This document shows positions 9,801 to 20,730 of a DNA stretch of 64,000 nt, in pieces. The stretch comes from Alteromonas antoniana. GTDB taxonomy: Bacteria; Pseudomonadota; Gammaproteobacteria; Enterobacterales; Alteromonadaceae. Location: contig NZ_JAESDH010000007.1 of NCBI RefSeq assembly GCF_019249295.1, positions 124,001-188,000 on the forward strand. The letters run 5' to 3'. Positions within the stretch are counted from its first letter, which is position 1. Each line of letters opens with the position of its first letter. The notes beneath the pieces are model-generated. The model saw nothing but the letters and a program-made list of their open reading frames with translations, was not told where the DNA came from and searched no databases. A program made the translations under genes and the position numbers.

Positions 9801-10296
9801 TCGTAAAATCGACAAAGAAACCCGTACCCGCTTTTCCAACACCTTTGAACAGGTTAATGACGATCTCAAACAGCTATTTCCAAAGGTGTTCGGCGGAGGT
9901 TCAGCCTATCTGGCGCTAACTGATGATGATTTGCTCGAAACCGGTGTGACCATTATGGCGCGGCCGCCCGGCAAGAAAAATAGTACAATTCATCTGTTAA
10001 GCGGTGGAGAAAAAGCGTTAACCGCTTTATCATTGGTGTTTGCAATTTTCAGGTTGAATCCAGCGCCGTTTTGTTTGCTGGATGAGGTGGATGCGCCGCT
10101 TGACGATGCTAACGTCGGACGGTTCTGTAATCTGGTTTCGGAGATGTCCCAAACCGTGCAGTTTATTTATATCACCCACAATAAGATTGCGATGGAGATG
10201 GCAAGTCATCTCACCGGGGTAACCATGGCTGAACCTGGCGTTTCCAGGATGGTAGCGGTGGATGTTGATGAAGCCATTGCCTTCGCAGAAGCATAA
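6826..10296 (+). CDS. smc: chromosome segregation protein SMC
   Basis: A 1156-residue structural-maintenance-of-chromosomes ATPase, the condensin core that compacts and segregates DNA as a dimer. Walker A GPNGCGKSN is at residues 31-39, the ABC signature LSGGEKAL at 1058-1065, and Walker B with DEVDAPLDD at 1086-1094. Between them are two long glutamine-rich coiled-coil arms flanking a central hinge (around residues 500-670). The GTG at 6826 is chosen because GGGAG lies 7 nt upstream and the N terminus (VRLKKIKLAGFKSF) then matches the family; an in-frame GTG 27 bp upstream is less likely. It heads smc-zipA-ligA, an order also found in pseudomonads. Confidence 0.96.
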   Translation: MRLKKIKLAGFKSFVDPTSIPFPGDMTAVVGPNGCGKSNVIDAVRWVLGESSAKNLRGDAMTDVIFNGSSARKPVGQCSVELVFDNSSGRIGGEYARYNELAVKRLVTRDATSTYFLNGVKCRRRDITDLFLGTGLGPRSYAIIEQGMISRLIESKPQELRVFIEEAAGISRYKERRRETENRIRHTVDNLDRLEDVRQELGQQLEKLQRQAAAATRYKTLKASERSLKSELAAIRWLKHSHHIERLEKDQHHQQTELDALVARQRGDEAGMETYRQQRDDLKQETEVLQQALFTATTAITRIEQNTLHSQQRSQQIDTELRELQDRKTALESSLNEAREARALAEAQRDQLEPEKEMVQARLEQAQQDRDDAEQALRTFNSESREHEQRYHELKQQVQSCHGQIQSTMSMQLRTSQRVTELKEELASLNDDSTAEQRDALDEALRDAQAAEHDAEASLTTHQDVLHEIRQSLAAAQSTLREQENAAQQVASKIAALEALQEDASHTQEEIMAGLTPLWQLLDVTPGMESTFERVLAHWQHPMAADTHSLAELSESGNSLPSGKPVFVDQILSRDAAAGTLASFVKTGSCPGVFNDIFLADTSDKALAMLPGLANHQSVIVKDGPWMARDWIVSGTVSQSEGTLYRAAQLDELGQTQAQLNEEIEVIGARVAQEQERFDVQTEQMENVKQQLEQARSQSQQIQHQLGIVNMQLEQNRSRTQKLSDDLHKQEQLLESEEQQLAVLSERLEELEAMILEHEIHVQDVQQAREKREETLSGARALTETLLQDSHTFALKLQQSESQLEMYAQQVIRNESQLLDYQSRLNALTEEKANLSQPMETQQAQLQELLEEKAEMEDKRRGLQASLDDVEQLLKEAEQGQQGLVQQIQQRQSAIESIRLEIEGYRVRATSVLEQLQETGQALKPILESLPEDADEQNWQAELEKTIAAVSRLGAVNLAAVEEFETQSQRKAHLDSQHNDLVEALETLQSAIRKIDKETRTRFSNTFEQVNDDLKQLFPKVFGGGSAYLALTDDDLLETGVTIMARPPGKKNSTIHLLSGGEKALTALSLVFAIFRLNPAPFCLLDEVDAPLDDANVGRFCNLVSEMSQTVQFIYITHNKIAMEMASHLTGVTMAEPGVSRMVAVDVDEAIAFAEA

Positions 10297-10314
10297 CAAA
10301 GGGCGACTAAATTA

Positions 10315-11691
10315 ATGGAAGATGAATTACGTCTGTCATTGCTGGTAGCAGGTACTTTTTTTATTCTCGCAGTACTTGCTCATGGTATCTGGAAAATCAG
10401 AAAAGGCAGTAAAAGCAATGATTCACATCGGTCCCGGGTAGAGCCGGGAGAGTGGACGGCTGATGGCGATGAGCTGGATGCTGATGATATTGCCTGGAAT
10501 GACGATGATGTCGGACATAAACGCAAGACTGATGACCAGGCGCCAGACGCCTTGTCAGATCCAGACTATGATGATTTGGGACTGGGGAAAGTACGAATTA
10601 TCGCTGGCGCGCAAGACGAAGTAACGCCGCAGCCTCCTGTCGGCGCTGAAGGGGCACCTGTAACCAGTCACGGCAGTGACGGTGAGCCTGAGGAGCCGGT
10701 GGCAACGCATCCGCATGAAGATGGCGTTGACAATGACGAGCAGACGGCCCCGGACGACTCTGATACGCCGAGTCGCAGTCAGCACATAGTCCGCCCGGAA
10801 GCCACAGAGAAACTCTATGGCTCTGTAGTGACTAATCCGAAACCCCATATTAAGTCAAACCGGCCTGCTGGCGAGGATGATGTTGATATTCCGGAGCCGC
10901 CGGGCTTTTTACTCCGGGAAAAAGAGGACGCAGCCGAAGAAGATCGCGACAGCGCGGATAATGTGGCTGATGGCACGCCTGATGAAGTTGATGAATTCAG
11001 CCTTGATCCTCAGCCATCGCAATCCAGTGAACCGCCTGAGGGTTCTAATGTCAGCAGTTTTTCCGAACAGGCTAGGCGACTGGTCGGCAGGAAAAAATCT
11101 CGCCCGCAAAATAAAAAGCGTCAGGAACCGAGCTTTGGTGACGATCAAATGCGCATAGACTTCGAGGATTCGGCTAAACATAGCGACCATGAGCCTGCAG
11201 CCGCACAAGCGCCTGAATCCAAGGCGCAGAACGACAAGCCACAAGCGGCACCCTCTGGCGAGCAGGAAGTCCTGGTACTGAATGTTCGCGCACCGGAAGA
11301 TGAGCCCATCAGCGGCGCTGCCTTGTTACCGATGTTGTTGACCTTAGGCTTTAAATTTGGCGAACAGGATATTTTCCACCGCCATGTGAATTCAAATGGT
11401 AAGGGGCCGGTGTTGTTCAGCCTCGCCAATATGTTTAAACCCGGAGTTTTTGATATTGATAACCTTGAGACATTTACCACTCAGGGGGTGTCATTATTCA
11501 TGATCTTACCTATTGAAGGTGATCCGCATCAGGTATTTAACATGATGCACAATGCCGCGCGTAAAATTGCCGATGAATTTCACGCTCAGGTTCTTGACGG
11601 CAGACGCAGCGTTCTGACCAAACAAGGGCTGCAACAGTACATCGAAAAGATCCGTGAATTTGAGCGTCAGCGGATGATTTCACGCCACTAG
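10315..11691 (+). CDS. zipA: cell division protein ZipA
   Basis: Bitopic inner-membrane protein that tethers FtsZ to the membrane at the division site. There is one N-terminal membrane segment (about residues 6-26), a short basic stretch, a very long acidic linker rich in Asp, Glu and Pro, and a C-terminal FtsZ-binding domain starting near residue 320 (VLVLNVRAPEDEPISGAALL) and ending with VFNMMHNAARKIADEF. At 458 residues it is much longer than E. coli ZipA (328); all the excess is in the linker, which is acidic instead of Pro/Gln-rich. It follows smc by 18 bp and precedes ligA by 45 bp, so the three are probably one operon. Confidence 0.94.
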   Translation: MEDELRLSLLVAGTFFILAVLAHGIWKIRKGSKSNDSHRSRVEPGEWTADGDELDADDIAWNDDDVGHKRKTDDQAPDALSDPDYDDLGLGKVRIIAGAQDEVTPQPPVGAEGAPVTSHGSDGEPEEPVATHPHEDGVDNDEQTAPDDSDTPSRSQHIVRPEATEKLYGSVVTNPKPHIKSNRPAGEDDVDIPEPPGFLLREKEDAAEEDRDSADNVADGTPDEVDEFSLDPQPSQSSEPPEGSNVSSFSEQARRLVGRKKSRPQNKKRQEPSFGDDQMRIDFEDSAKHSDHEPAAAQAPESKAQNDKPQAAPSGEQEVLVLNVRAPEDEPISGAALLPMLLTLGFKFGEQDIFHRHVNSNGKGPVLFSLANMFKPGVFDIDNLETFTTQGVSLFMILPIEGDPHQVFNMMHNAARKIADEFHAQVLDGRRSVLTKQGLQQYIEKIREFERQRMISRH

Positions 11692-11733
11692 CAACACCGG
11701 CGCAGAACCCTCTGCGCCAGACCACACGAGTAA

Positions 11734-13782
<2,049 letters not shown>

Positions 13783-13860
13783 TCCGGCGGTCTTTGTTAT
13801 TCATCAGTAAACGTTGGCAGCGGCAACCCGGTAACAAAGTAATGTGTCGCGCTGTTGCAA

Positions 13861-13896
13861 AAACAAAAAAAGGGGCTATTGTGCTCCTTTTTGTTT
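13861..13896. terminator. bidirectional terminator between ligA and the DUF2062 gene
   Basis: An A-rich left arm (13861-13876) and T-rich right arm (13883-13896) pair around a GGGGC/GCTCC core. T tracts on both strands suit convergent genes. The hairpin overlaps the last codons of the minus-strand DUF2062 gene. Confidence 0.7.
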
Positions 13897-14406
13897 GCGT
13901 CTCTCGCGCCGGCGATCCCAGGCCCTTCGCACCTGAAAGCGCCACATCCAGTTCAGTCCGAAGTAACCCAGTAATCCGGCCAGAACTGAGCAAATCCCAC
14001 ACCCCACCAAAAACGCCGGACCTATCGTTGTGAGGCTTTCAATTACCCACTGCCAGCTGAATTGAAACTCAAAATGCTGGGGGCTGGTTCCCAGTACAGT
14101 CGTTCCGACCTTGTAAGCCGCGTAGAATATTGGCGGCATGGTAAACGGATTGGTGATCCATACTGTGGCGACGGACAAGGGCAAATTCGCCCGAAATGGG
14201 ATCGCCATGCCGGCTGACAGCCACATTTGAAAAGGCACTGGCCAGAAGGCGAAAAAAAGCCCGATACCGAAAGCACCGGATGCGGAGCGGCGATTCAGGT
14301 GCCACAGATTGGGCTCGTGAAGTACCGAGCCAAAGATGCGTAGCGCGCGCTGTTTTTTAATTGTCTGATGATCAGGCAAAAATCGCTTTATAAATTTTTT
14401 AGGCAT
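13876..14406 (-). CDS. DUF2062 domain-containing membrane protein
   Basis: A 176-residue inner-membrane protein of the DUF2062 family. It has a conserved core with SASGAFGIGLFFAFWPVPFQ, a NPFTMPPIFYAAYKVG turn, and a hydrophobic hairpin near the C terminus (about residues 130-160), ending in a very basic tail. The family has no assigned reaction that I know of. The ATG at 14406 is preferred over a TTG 33 bp upstream because the protein then starts MPKKFIKRFLPDH, as in family members. It is divergent from comEC, with 37 bp between the two start codons. Confidence 0.85.
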   Translation of the reverse strand: MPKKFIKRFLPDHQTIKKQRALRIFGSVLHEPNLWHLNRRSASGAFGIGLFFAFWPVPFQMWLSAGMAIPFRANLPLSVATVWITNPFTMPPIFYAAYKVGTTVLGTSPQHFEFQFSWQWVIESLTTIGPAFLVGCGICSVLAGLLGYFGLNWMWRFQVRRAWDRRRERRKQKGAQ

Positions 14407-14443
14407 AACACGTATACGATCGTCTGCTAAGGCCCACAATGGA

Positions 14444-16780
14444 ATGCATCATAGCTTTACACTCCGGTTAACAGGATTTTGCCTGGGGGCCGCGTCATCA
14501 CTATTCTGGCAATTTCTGCCAAACTTGCCTGAGCTGGTTTGCTGGTGCGTTTTGCTGCTGGCATTTCAATCCCTGTGCCGTTTGCGATATCCATTTCTAC
14601 CCCGGATCTGCAGAAAAAGTTCGTATTCTGGCGTGCTTTCGGGAACAGAAAAAGTCATACAGGGTGCTTCAATAGGCATTCTCTGGATGGCGAGTGTAGG
14701 GCATTGGTATGTTGTTTGGCAACTCCCGGTAAACAATATTCATCAGGATGTCACGGTAAAAGGCGAAATTTTTGATGTAGATTGTGATTTTGACAAACAA
14801 CAGCTCACTGTTGCGGTCGATGCTCTCGATAATGACACCTATTTTTTTACCCGATACATTCGTGTATATGAGCATACACCCATAGCCTGTCGGCAAGCAG
14901 GGCAAGATGTCACTTTTACTGCACGGTTAAAGCCTGCCGCCGGGCTGGCAAACCCGGGTGCATTTGATTATCACCGCTTGCTGGTAAGCAAAAATATTGT
15001 CGCCACTGGCTACATCAGAGCGTGGCAGCAATGGCACGCTCCGTCCGAGTCAGCGCGTCAGCAAATCAAGCGTTTCATTGTCAGTCATTCAGGTTCAGAT
15101 CCCAAATGGCTGCTGGCGTTATTGCTTGGGGATAGAAGCGGCTTATCTGACGCGGACTGGGATACGTTGCAAAACACGGGGACTGCACATCTTTTCAGCG
15201 TATCCGGCATGCACGTGGGAATAATCGCAACAGCACTGGTTTTGCTGGCAAAAATTGCAATAGTAGTGTGGAGCCGGGCAGGTGGTACGCTAGCGCCTTA
15301 TCGCAATGTACGCCGTCCTATTGCCGTTGCCGTGTGTCTGGTAGCTGCCGGTTACGTCACTCTCACGGGCGCGGCGCTTCCCGCCGTCAGGGCCTGGGTA
15401 CTGCTAACCATCTGTTTTACTCTGACAACAAGTGCAGCATCCTGGTCTGCACGCCATGTTGCGCTGTTAATGACGACTGCCTGTTTTGTGCTATTTCCGC
15501 TACAGTTACTTTCAGCTGGCTTTATCTTGAGCCTTGCTGCGGTGTACGGGATCTGGTTTTTGTTGTGGCGCTACCAGTTGGCAGCGACAAACTGGTGGCG
15601 GGCAGGATTGATGATGCAGGTGGGGTTGTCGCTGTTACTCATTCCTGTAACCGCGGGTTGGTTTTCCCTGTTCAGCCTGGTGTCGTTGCCAGTGAACCTT
15701 GTTCTGATACCTGTGATAACACTGTCATTACCCCTATTGTTTCTATCGCTTGGGGCAGCGTTACTGATGCCAGCCTTTGCCGGTGACATCATCAGGTGCT
15801 GCGCGACATTTTTAAATGTCATCGCTTCTGTGCTCGAGCGTGTCGCCTCTTTGCCAGGCGGTGTAGTGCAAATGACGCTGCCATCCGGCTCTCTGCTAAT
15901 GCTGATGGTCGCAATATGTCTGATGGCATTTCCTGCTGTGCCTTACAGAAAGTGCTGTGTATGCCTGTGTTTGTTACCCCTGATGTTGGCATGGGTTCCC
16001 TATCGCAGTGACAGTTGGTTTCTGCATGTATTTGATGTGGGCCAGGGAACGGCGCTTGCGATAACCCGGGGCGATCGCGCTATCCTTATTGATACCGGCC
16101 CGGCGTATAATGATTATGCGTATGCTATGGAATCTGCGGTATTGCCCGCTCTGAAGCAACTCAATATTCGTCATATTGACGGCGTTATTATCAGTCATTC
16201 AGATAACGATCACGCCGGTGGCGTCAATCTGCTTCGTCAACACCCGCTCACACACACAAATACCTTCTGGCACACCCCGGTGTCAGGATGCCGGCAAGGA
16301 AGCCAGTTTCAGTGGCAATCACTGACTTTTTATTATCACTGGCCAATGCCTGGCAACCTGACAAACGACAACGCGAATTCCTGCGTACTTACGGTTAAAG
16401 ATGATGAGCACAGTGTGTTGCTTCCCGGAGATATTGAACGTTCCACGGAATATCAGCTACTTGCTCAGCGATCGACACTTGCCGCAAATGTACTGGTGGC
16501 GCCTCACCATGGTAGCCGGACATCATCTACCATGGCATGGGTTAAGGTCACGCAACCTGAAACGGTAATATTTACTACCGGGTATTTAAATCGCTGGCAC
16601 TTTCCAAGTCATGATGTAGTAGAACGATACCGTAAAGTGGGAGCCAGGCAGCTAAACACCGCCTTTAGCGGATATATCAGAGTCGCGTTTTCGCCAGGGG
16701 CATCACCACAGGTACAGCAATATCGTCAGGATCTGGCACCCGCCTGGTATCATGCAGCCCTGTTTACCCGTGAGAAATAA
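14444..16780 (+). CDS. comEC: ComEC/Rec2 family DNA-uptake channel
   Basis: Polytopic inner-membrane protein of 778 residues that in competent bacteria forms the channel carrying single-stranded DNA into the cytoplasm. In order: N-terminal membrane segments, a soluble OB-like region (about 100-190), the competence domain with many helices and the conserved LLLGDRSGLSDADWDTLQNT and HLFSVSGMHVG stretches, and a C-terminal metallo-beta-lactamase-like domain with HVFDVGQGTA and the metal motif HSDNDH (585-590) and APHHGSRTSS. Upstream of msbA, as E. coli ycaI is. The frame is intact, so the strain may be transformable if the rest of the machinery exists. No clear ribosome site precedes the ATG. 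Confidence 0.93.
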   Translation: MHHSFTLRLTGFCLGAASSLFWQFLPNLPELVCWCVLLLAFQSLCRLRYPFLPRICRKSSYSGVLSGTEKVIQGASIGILWMASVGHWYVVWQLPVNNIHQDVTVKGEIFDVDCDFDKQQLTVAVDALDNDTYFFTRYIRVYEHTPIACRQAGQDVTFTARLKPAAGLANPGAFDYHRLLVSKNIVATGYIRAWQQWHAPSESARQQIKRFIVSHSGSDPKWLLALLLGDRSGLSDADWDTLQNTGTAHLFSVSGMHVGIIATALVLLAKIAIVVWSRAGGTLAPYRNVRRPIAVAVCLVAAGYVTLTGAALPAVRAWVLLTICFTLTTSAASWSARHVALLMTTACFVLFPLQLLSAGFILSLAAVYGIWFLLWRYQLAATNWWRAGLMMQVGLSLLLIPVTAGWFSLFSLVSLPVNLVLIPVITLSLPLLFLSLGAALLMPAFAGDIIRCCATFLNVIASVLERVASLPGGVVQMTLPSGSLLMLMVAICLMAFPAVPYRKCCVCLCLLPLMLAWVPYRSDSWFLHVFDVGQGTALAITRGDRAILIDTGPAYNDYAYAMESAVLPALKQLNIRHIDGVIISHSDNDHAGGVNLLRQHPLTHTNTFWHTPVSGCRQGSQFQWQSLTFYYHWPMPGNLTNDNANSCVLTVKDDEHSVLLPGDIERSTEYQLLAQRSTLAANVLVAPHHGSRTSSTMAWVKVTQPETVIFTTGYLNRWHFPSHDVVERYRKVGARQLNTAFSGYIRVAFSPGASPQVQQYRQDLAPAWYHAALFTREK

Positions 16781-16980
16781 CAGCAGCAATTGAAAAAACG
16801 TTTTTTGGTTCCATACTGCATGAAAGTGTTCATTGCGACATTTCCAGAGTAACCAGCTTTGCAGACATCAGTAACGCACGAAGAGATGAATGACTTTTCT
16901 TCGATAAATGAGTGGATTAGGGGAATTGCGTCTGACACTGTACAATATCCCGGTTTTAATAAAAGGTGTGATTAGATTAC

Positions 16981-18723
16981 ATGCAGCAAACTGAGTATTC
17001 CGCGTCTCAGGTTCGCCGGTTCCTTCGCTATCTGCGAGAGTATAAGTTGCCTTTCGCCGTTGCCATCGTTGGCATGATTGGTTATTCCTCGGTAGATACC
17101 TTCGTGTTCGCGCAATTACAGCCCATGATTGATGAATCACTGGGAAATAACGACCATGACTATCTGCGACTGGCGGCTTACGCCATTGTTCCGCTGTTTT
17201 TGTTGCGGGGCATATTTAATTTTATGGGCACCTATACACTTACCTGGATAGGTTCCAAAGTCGTCATGCGGATGCGTCAGCAGCTATTTGATAAATACAT
17301 TCATTTGCCGGTGTCGTTTCATGACAACCAGGCGGTTGGCGGGCTCATCAGCAAAGTCACCTATGATACTGAGCAGGTCGCCAATGCTGCGGGCAAAGCG
17401 CTGTTAACCCTGGTACGTGAAGGTGCTCTGGTGATTGGTCTGCTGGCAGTGATGTTCTGGTACTCCTGGCAGTTGTCACTGATCTTCTTATTAATCGGCC
17501 CGGTTGTGGCAGTGATTGTTTCCTATGTCAGTAAGCGCTTCAGGGTAGTCAGCCGTAATATTCAGCAGGCGATGGGAAACCTTACCTCTGCCGTAGAGCA
17601 GGCGGTAAAGGGCCACAAAGTCGTGCTGATGTTTGGCGGACAGGAGATTGAACAAAAGCGTTTCGAAAAGAAAAATAACACCAACCGTCAACAAACCATG
17701 AAGCTGGCAGTGACGCAAATTCTCAGCGTGTCATCTATTCAGGTGATTGCATCTGTCGCACTTGCGGTGGTGCTGTTTATCGCCAGCCAGCCGGATATGC
17801 TCAGGCAACTCACCGCTGGGGTGTTTATCAATGTGGTGTTTTGCATGGTTATGCTGTTAAAACCGTTAAAGCAACTCACTACCATTAATAATGAGTTTCA
17901 AAAAGGGATGGCAGCCTGTACCAGTATTTTCGAAGTACTGGACCGTCACGATGAAGACGACAGCGGTACTATCAAATTGGAACGCGCGAAAGGGCACCTG
18001 GCATTTCATGACGTGACGTTTACTTACCCGGGTAAGCAATCCCCGGCATTACACCATGTTTCTTTTGAAGCGAAGCCAGGTCAGTCTATTGCGCTGGTAG
18101 GGCGGTCCGGTAGCGGTAAATCTACGATATCGTCATTGCTTACGCGCTTCTATTCGCCTCAAAAGGGGCAGATAACGCTGGATGATATCCCGCTTAACGA
18201 TATCGACCTTAAATGCCTGCGCGAGCAGTTTGCTCTGGTATCGCAGCATGTCGTGTTGTTTAACGATACGATTGCCAACAACATTGCATACGGTTCGCAG
18301 CATAAAGTGACTCGCCAGCAAATTGAAGATGCAGCCAGCATTGCTCACGTTACTGAGTTTCTGGCACAGTTACCGGACGGCCTAGACACTATCATCGGTG
18401 AGAACGGCCTGATGCTTTCCGGCGGTCAGCGGCAACGCATTGCAATTGCCCGGGCCATATTGTGTGATGCCCCGATTCTTATTCTTGATGAAGCCACTTC
18501 AGCGCTGGACACGGAATCGGAACGCCTGATCCAGGATGCATTAGAGACGCTGCAGCAGCGCTGCACCAGTGTGGTGGTTGCCCACCGCCTTTCCACTATA
18601 GAAAACGCCGATATCATTATTGTGGTAGAGCAGGGACGTATTCTGGAAATGGGGAAACATCAGGAACTGCTGGATAAAAAAGGGCATTATGCCCAGTTGC
18701 ATGCATTGCAATTTGGTGACTAA
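16981..18723 (+). CDS. msbA: lipid A export ABC transporter MsbA
   Basis: Homodimeric half-transporter (580 residues) that flips lipid A-core across the inner membrane for lipopolysaccharide assembly. The N-terminal half is a six-helix exporter domain. The C-terminal nucleotide-binding domain has Walker A GRSGSGKS (374-381), signature LSGGQRQR (479-486) and Walker B ILILDEATSALD with D503 and E504. It is the first gene of msbA-lpxK-ycaR-kdsB. The 200 bp upstream has a TACAAT -10-like hexamer but no good -35 box. Confidence 0.97.
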   Translation: MQQTEYSASQVRRFLRYLREYKLPFAVAIVGMIGYSSVDTFVFAQLQPMIDESLGNNDHDYLRLAAYAIVPLFLLRGIFNFMGTYTLTWIGSKVVMRMRQQLFDKYIHLPVSFHDNQAVGGLISKVTYDTEQVANAAGKALLTLVREGALVIGLLAVMFWYSWQLSLIFLLIGPVVAVIVSYVSKRFRVVSRNIQQAMGNLTSAVEQAVKGHKVVLMFGGQEIEQKRFEKKNNTNRQQTMKLAVTQILSVSSIQVIASVALAVVLFIASQPDMLRQLTAGVFINVVFCMVMLLKPLKQLTTINNEFQKGMAACTSIFEVLDRHDEDDSGTIKLERAKGHLAFHDVTFTYPGKQSPALHHVSFEAKPGQSIALVGRSGSGKSTISSLLTRFYSPQKGQITLDDIPLNDIDLKCLREQFALVSQHVVLFNDTIANNIAYGSQHKVTRQQIEDAASIAHVTEFLAQLPDGLDTIIGENGLMLSGGQRQRIAIARAILCDAPILILDEATSALDTESERLIQDALETLQQRCTSVVVAHRLSTIENADIIIVVEQGRILEMGKHQELLDKKGHYAQLHALQFGD

Positions 18724-19725
18724 GTGAGCGTTATTCAGAGAATGTGGTATCAGGGGCATCCACTGCAGTGGCTGTTGCTGCCATTTACCATTTTGTTTTG
18801 GCTGGTGTCGGGGATCCGGCGCCTGCTGTTTCGCAGCGGCATCAAAAAACAGCACAATGTGGACGCATTTGTGATTGTTGTTGGCAACATTTCGGTGGGG
18901 GGAAACGGCAAAACACCGGTTGTGCTTGCGCTCGCTGAGTATCTTACTGCACAAGGGCTGAATGTCGGGATCCTGAGCCGCGGCTACGGCGCTACGTCTC
19001 CTTATTACCCGCGAGTGGTAACTGCCAACGATCCGGCCAGTGAAGTAGGTGATGAACCCCGTTTACTGAGTATTCGCTCCGGTGTGCCAGTGGTAATCGA
19101 TCCTGTTCGCAGTCGGGGCGCAACGTTTCTTGCTGACAAACACCACTGCGACGTGATTGTGTGTGACGATGGTCTACAGCATTATGCGCTTAAGCGTGAT
19201 ATGGAACTGGTAGTCATGGACGGCCGCAAGACCGGTAACGGCTGGCTACTGCCAATGGGGCCGCTACGGGAAGGGCGCTGGCGTTTAAAGACCGTAGACG
19301 CCGTTATTCACAACAGTCAGCTAAACCGCCCTGATAAACTAAAAAGTGTGCCGCCGGAGTTTGTTATGTCTTTGGTGCCACGTGATTTTCGCAATGTCCG
19401 CGATCCCGCTACAACCTGTACAGCAGATGCGTTTACCCAGCCGGATGCACTTGCAGGTATCGGCAATCCTGCGCGTTTTTTCGCCCAGTTATCGTCGATG
19501 GGAATAGCGCTTTCTTCTTGTCAGTCTTTCGGCGATCATCACCACTTCTCCCGCTCTGATATACCAGAAGGCGAGGTAATCATGACGGAAAAAGATGCGG
19601 TGAAAGTGCATGCATTTGCCCATGACAATTGCTGGTACTTGCCGGTGGACGCTAAACTGGCGGACAGCTTTTATCAATTAGTGCACGAGCGTCTGGCCCG
19701 TGCTGGCTACTTAAAGAAAGGATAA
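18724..19725 (+). CDS. lpxK: tetraacyldisaccharide 4'-kinase LpxK
   Basis: Membrane-associated kinase that phosphorylates the 4' position of the lipid A disaccharide precursor to give lipid IVA. The 333-residue protein has an N-terminal membrane-binding helix (about 14-36), a P-loop region GGNGKTPVV (about residues 59-67), and family stretches ILSRGYGA, VGDEPRLL and VCDDGLQHYALKRD. The GTG start comes directly after the TAA of msbA with no gap, so translation is probably coupled. This pairing puts lipid A synthesis and export under one transcript. Confidence 0.96.
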   Translation: MSVIQRMWYQGHPLQWLLLPFTILFWLVSGIRRLLFRSGIKKQHNVDAFVIVVGNISVGGNGKTPVVLALAEYLTAQGLNVGILSRGYGATSPYYPRVVTANDPASEVGDEPRLLSIRSGVPVVIDPVRSRGATFLADKHHCDVIVCDDGLQHYALKRDMELVVMDGRKTGNGWLLPMGPLREGRWRLKTVDAVIHNSQLNRPDKLKSVPPEFVMSLVPRDFRNVRDPATTCTADAFTQPDALAGIGNPARFFAQLSSMGIALSSCQSFGDHHHFSRSDIPEGEVIMTEKDAVKVHAFAHDNCWYLPVDAKLADSFYQLVHERLARAGYLKKG

Positions 19726-19728
19726 GAT

Positions 19729-19923
19729 ATGGCCTTTGACAAACGATTACTGGATGTTGTTGCATGTCCGGTGTGCAAAGGAAAGCTGGTATATGATAGT
19801 GATAACTCGGCACTGGTGTGCCGGTTTGACCGCTTGCGCTTTCCGGTAAAAGAGGGGATCCCTGTGCTGATCGAAGAGAAGGCGACGCAAATGTCGCTGG
19901 AAGACGTTGATGCTACCCGATAG
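19729..19923 (+). CDS. ycaR: Trm112 family small protein YcaR
   Basis: A 64-residue protein of the Trm112/UPF0434 family, closely resembling E. coli YcaR. Visible are CPVCKGKL, a second Cys in [12 protein letters not shown], and the conserved [11 protein letters not shown]. In eukaryotes and archaea Trm112 activates methyltransferases; the role of the bacterial single-domain form is not established. It starts 3 bp after lpxK stops and 10 bp before kdsB, inside the lipopolysaccharide operon, as in E. coli. Confidence 0.93.
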   Translation: MAFDKRLLDVVACPVCKGKLVYDSDNSALVCRFDRLRFPVKEGIPVLIEEKATQMSLEDVDATR

Positions 19924-19933
19924 GAGAGAGACA

Positions 19934-20689
19934 ATGCCGTTCACTGTGGTCATTCCGGCGCGCTATGGGTCCACCCGCTTTCCTGGAAAGCCGTTAGCGG
20001 CTATCCAGGGCAAGCCAATGATTCAACATGTCGTGGAAAGGGCAACGGAAGCCGGCGCAGAAAAGGTCATTGTGGCGACGGATGATGATCGCATCGCAGA
20101 GATTGCCACGGGATTTAGTGACGTCTGCATGACTGCACAGCACCACCAGTCCGGAACAGAGCGTATCGCAGAAGTCATTTCGCAACGCAAAATTCCCGCA
20201 GATACGGTAGTCGTGAATGTCCAGGGCGATGAACCCTTTGTGCCGGCCGAAAATATCCGTCAGGTTGCCCGCAACCTTATTGAGCGGCCCGAAACGCCAA
20301 TGGCCACGCTGGCTACCCGCATTCATGACACCGCAGACGTGTTCAACCCTAATACCGTTAAAGTACTTACCAATGCAGCAGGCAATGCGATTTATTTCTC
20401 TCGCAGCGCTATCCCTTTCGACAGGGAAAAAATGATGACCGGGAATAAAGCAGCTGATCCGGCACTTTATCTGCGTCATATTGGGTTATATGCCTACCGT
20501 GCAGGCTATGTAGAGAAATATGTCGGGTATTCAGCTTCTGCACTGGAGCAGATAGAGTCACTGGAGCAGTTACGGGCTATCTGGTACGGCGATATCATTC
20601 ACTGCGATATCGCGGTTAAACCACCCCCGGTTGGCATTGATACACCCGATGACTTAGTTACGCTGAGCCAGGCATTAGTGCGGGGCTGA
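19934..20689 (+). CDS. kdsB: 3-deoxy-manno-octulosonate cytidylyltransferase
   Basis: CMP-Kdo synthetase (251 residues), which activates Kdo with CTP before its transfer to lipid A. The nucleotide-binding N terminus reads VVIPARYGSTRFPGKPLA, with later family motifs VVNVQGDEPFV, YFSRSAIPFDR and IGLYAYRAGYVEKY. The ATG at 19934 follows an AGGAGAG ribosome site; the longer frame starting at 19907 would overlap ycaR. Last gene of the msbA-lpxK-ycaR-kdsB unit. Confidence 0.97.
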   Translation: MPFTVVIPARYGSTRFPGKPLAAIQGKPMIQHVVERATEAGAEKVIVATDDDRIAEIATGFSDVCMTAQHHQSGTERIAEVISQRKIPADTVVVNVQGDEPFVPAENIRQVARNLIERPETPMATLATRIHDTADVFNPNTVKVLTNAAGNAIYFSRSAIPFDREKMMTGNKAADPALYLRHIGLYAYRAGYVEKYVGYSASALEQIESLEQLRAIWYGDIIHCDIAVKPPPVGIDTPDDLVTLSQALVRG

Positions 20690-20730
20690 AACGTGGTATT
20701 GTATTCAAAATTAAGAGGTTAGGAGTGCGT

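Noticed and set aside
16794..16807. A-run/T-run inverted repeat after comEC as a terminator
   Set aside because: The stem is only A-T pairs around CG without a GC-rich core, so I do not call it as a functional terminator.
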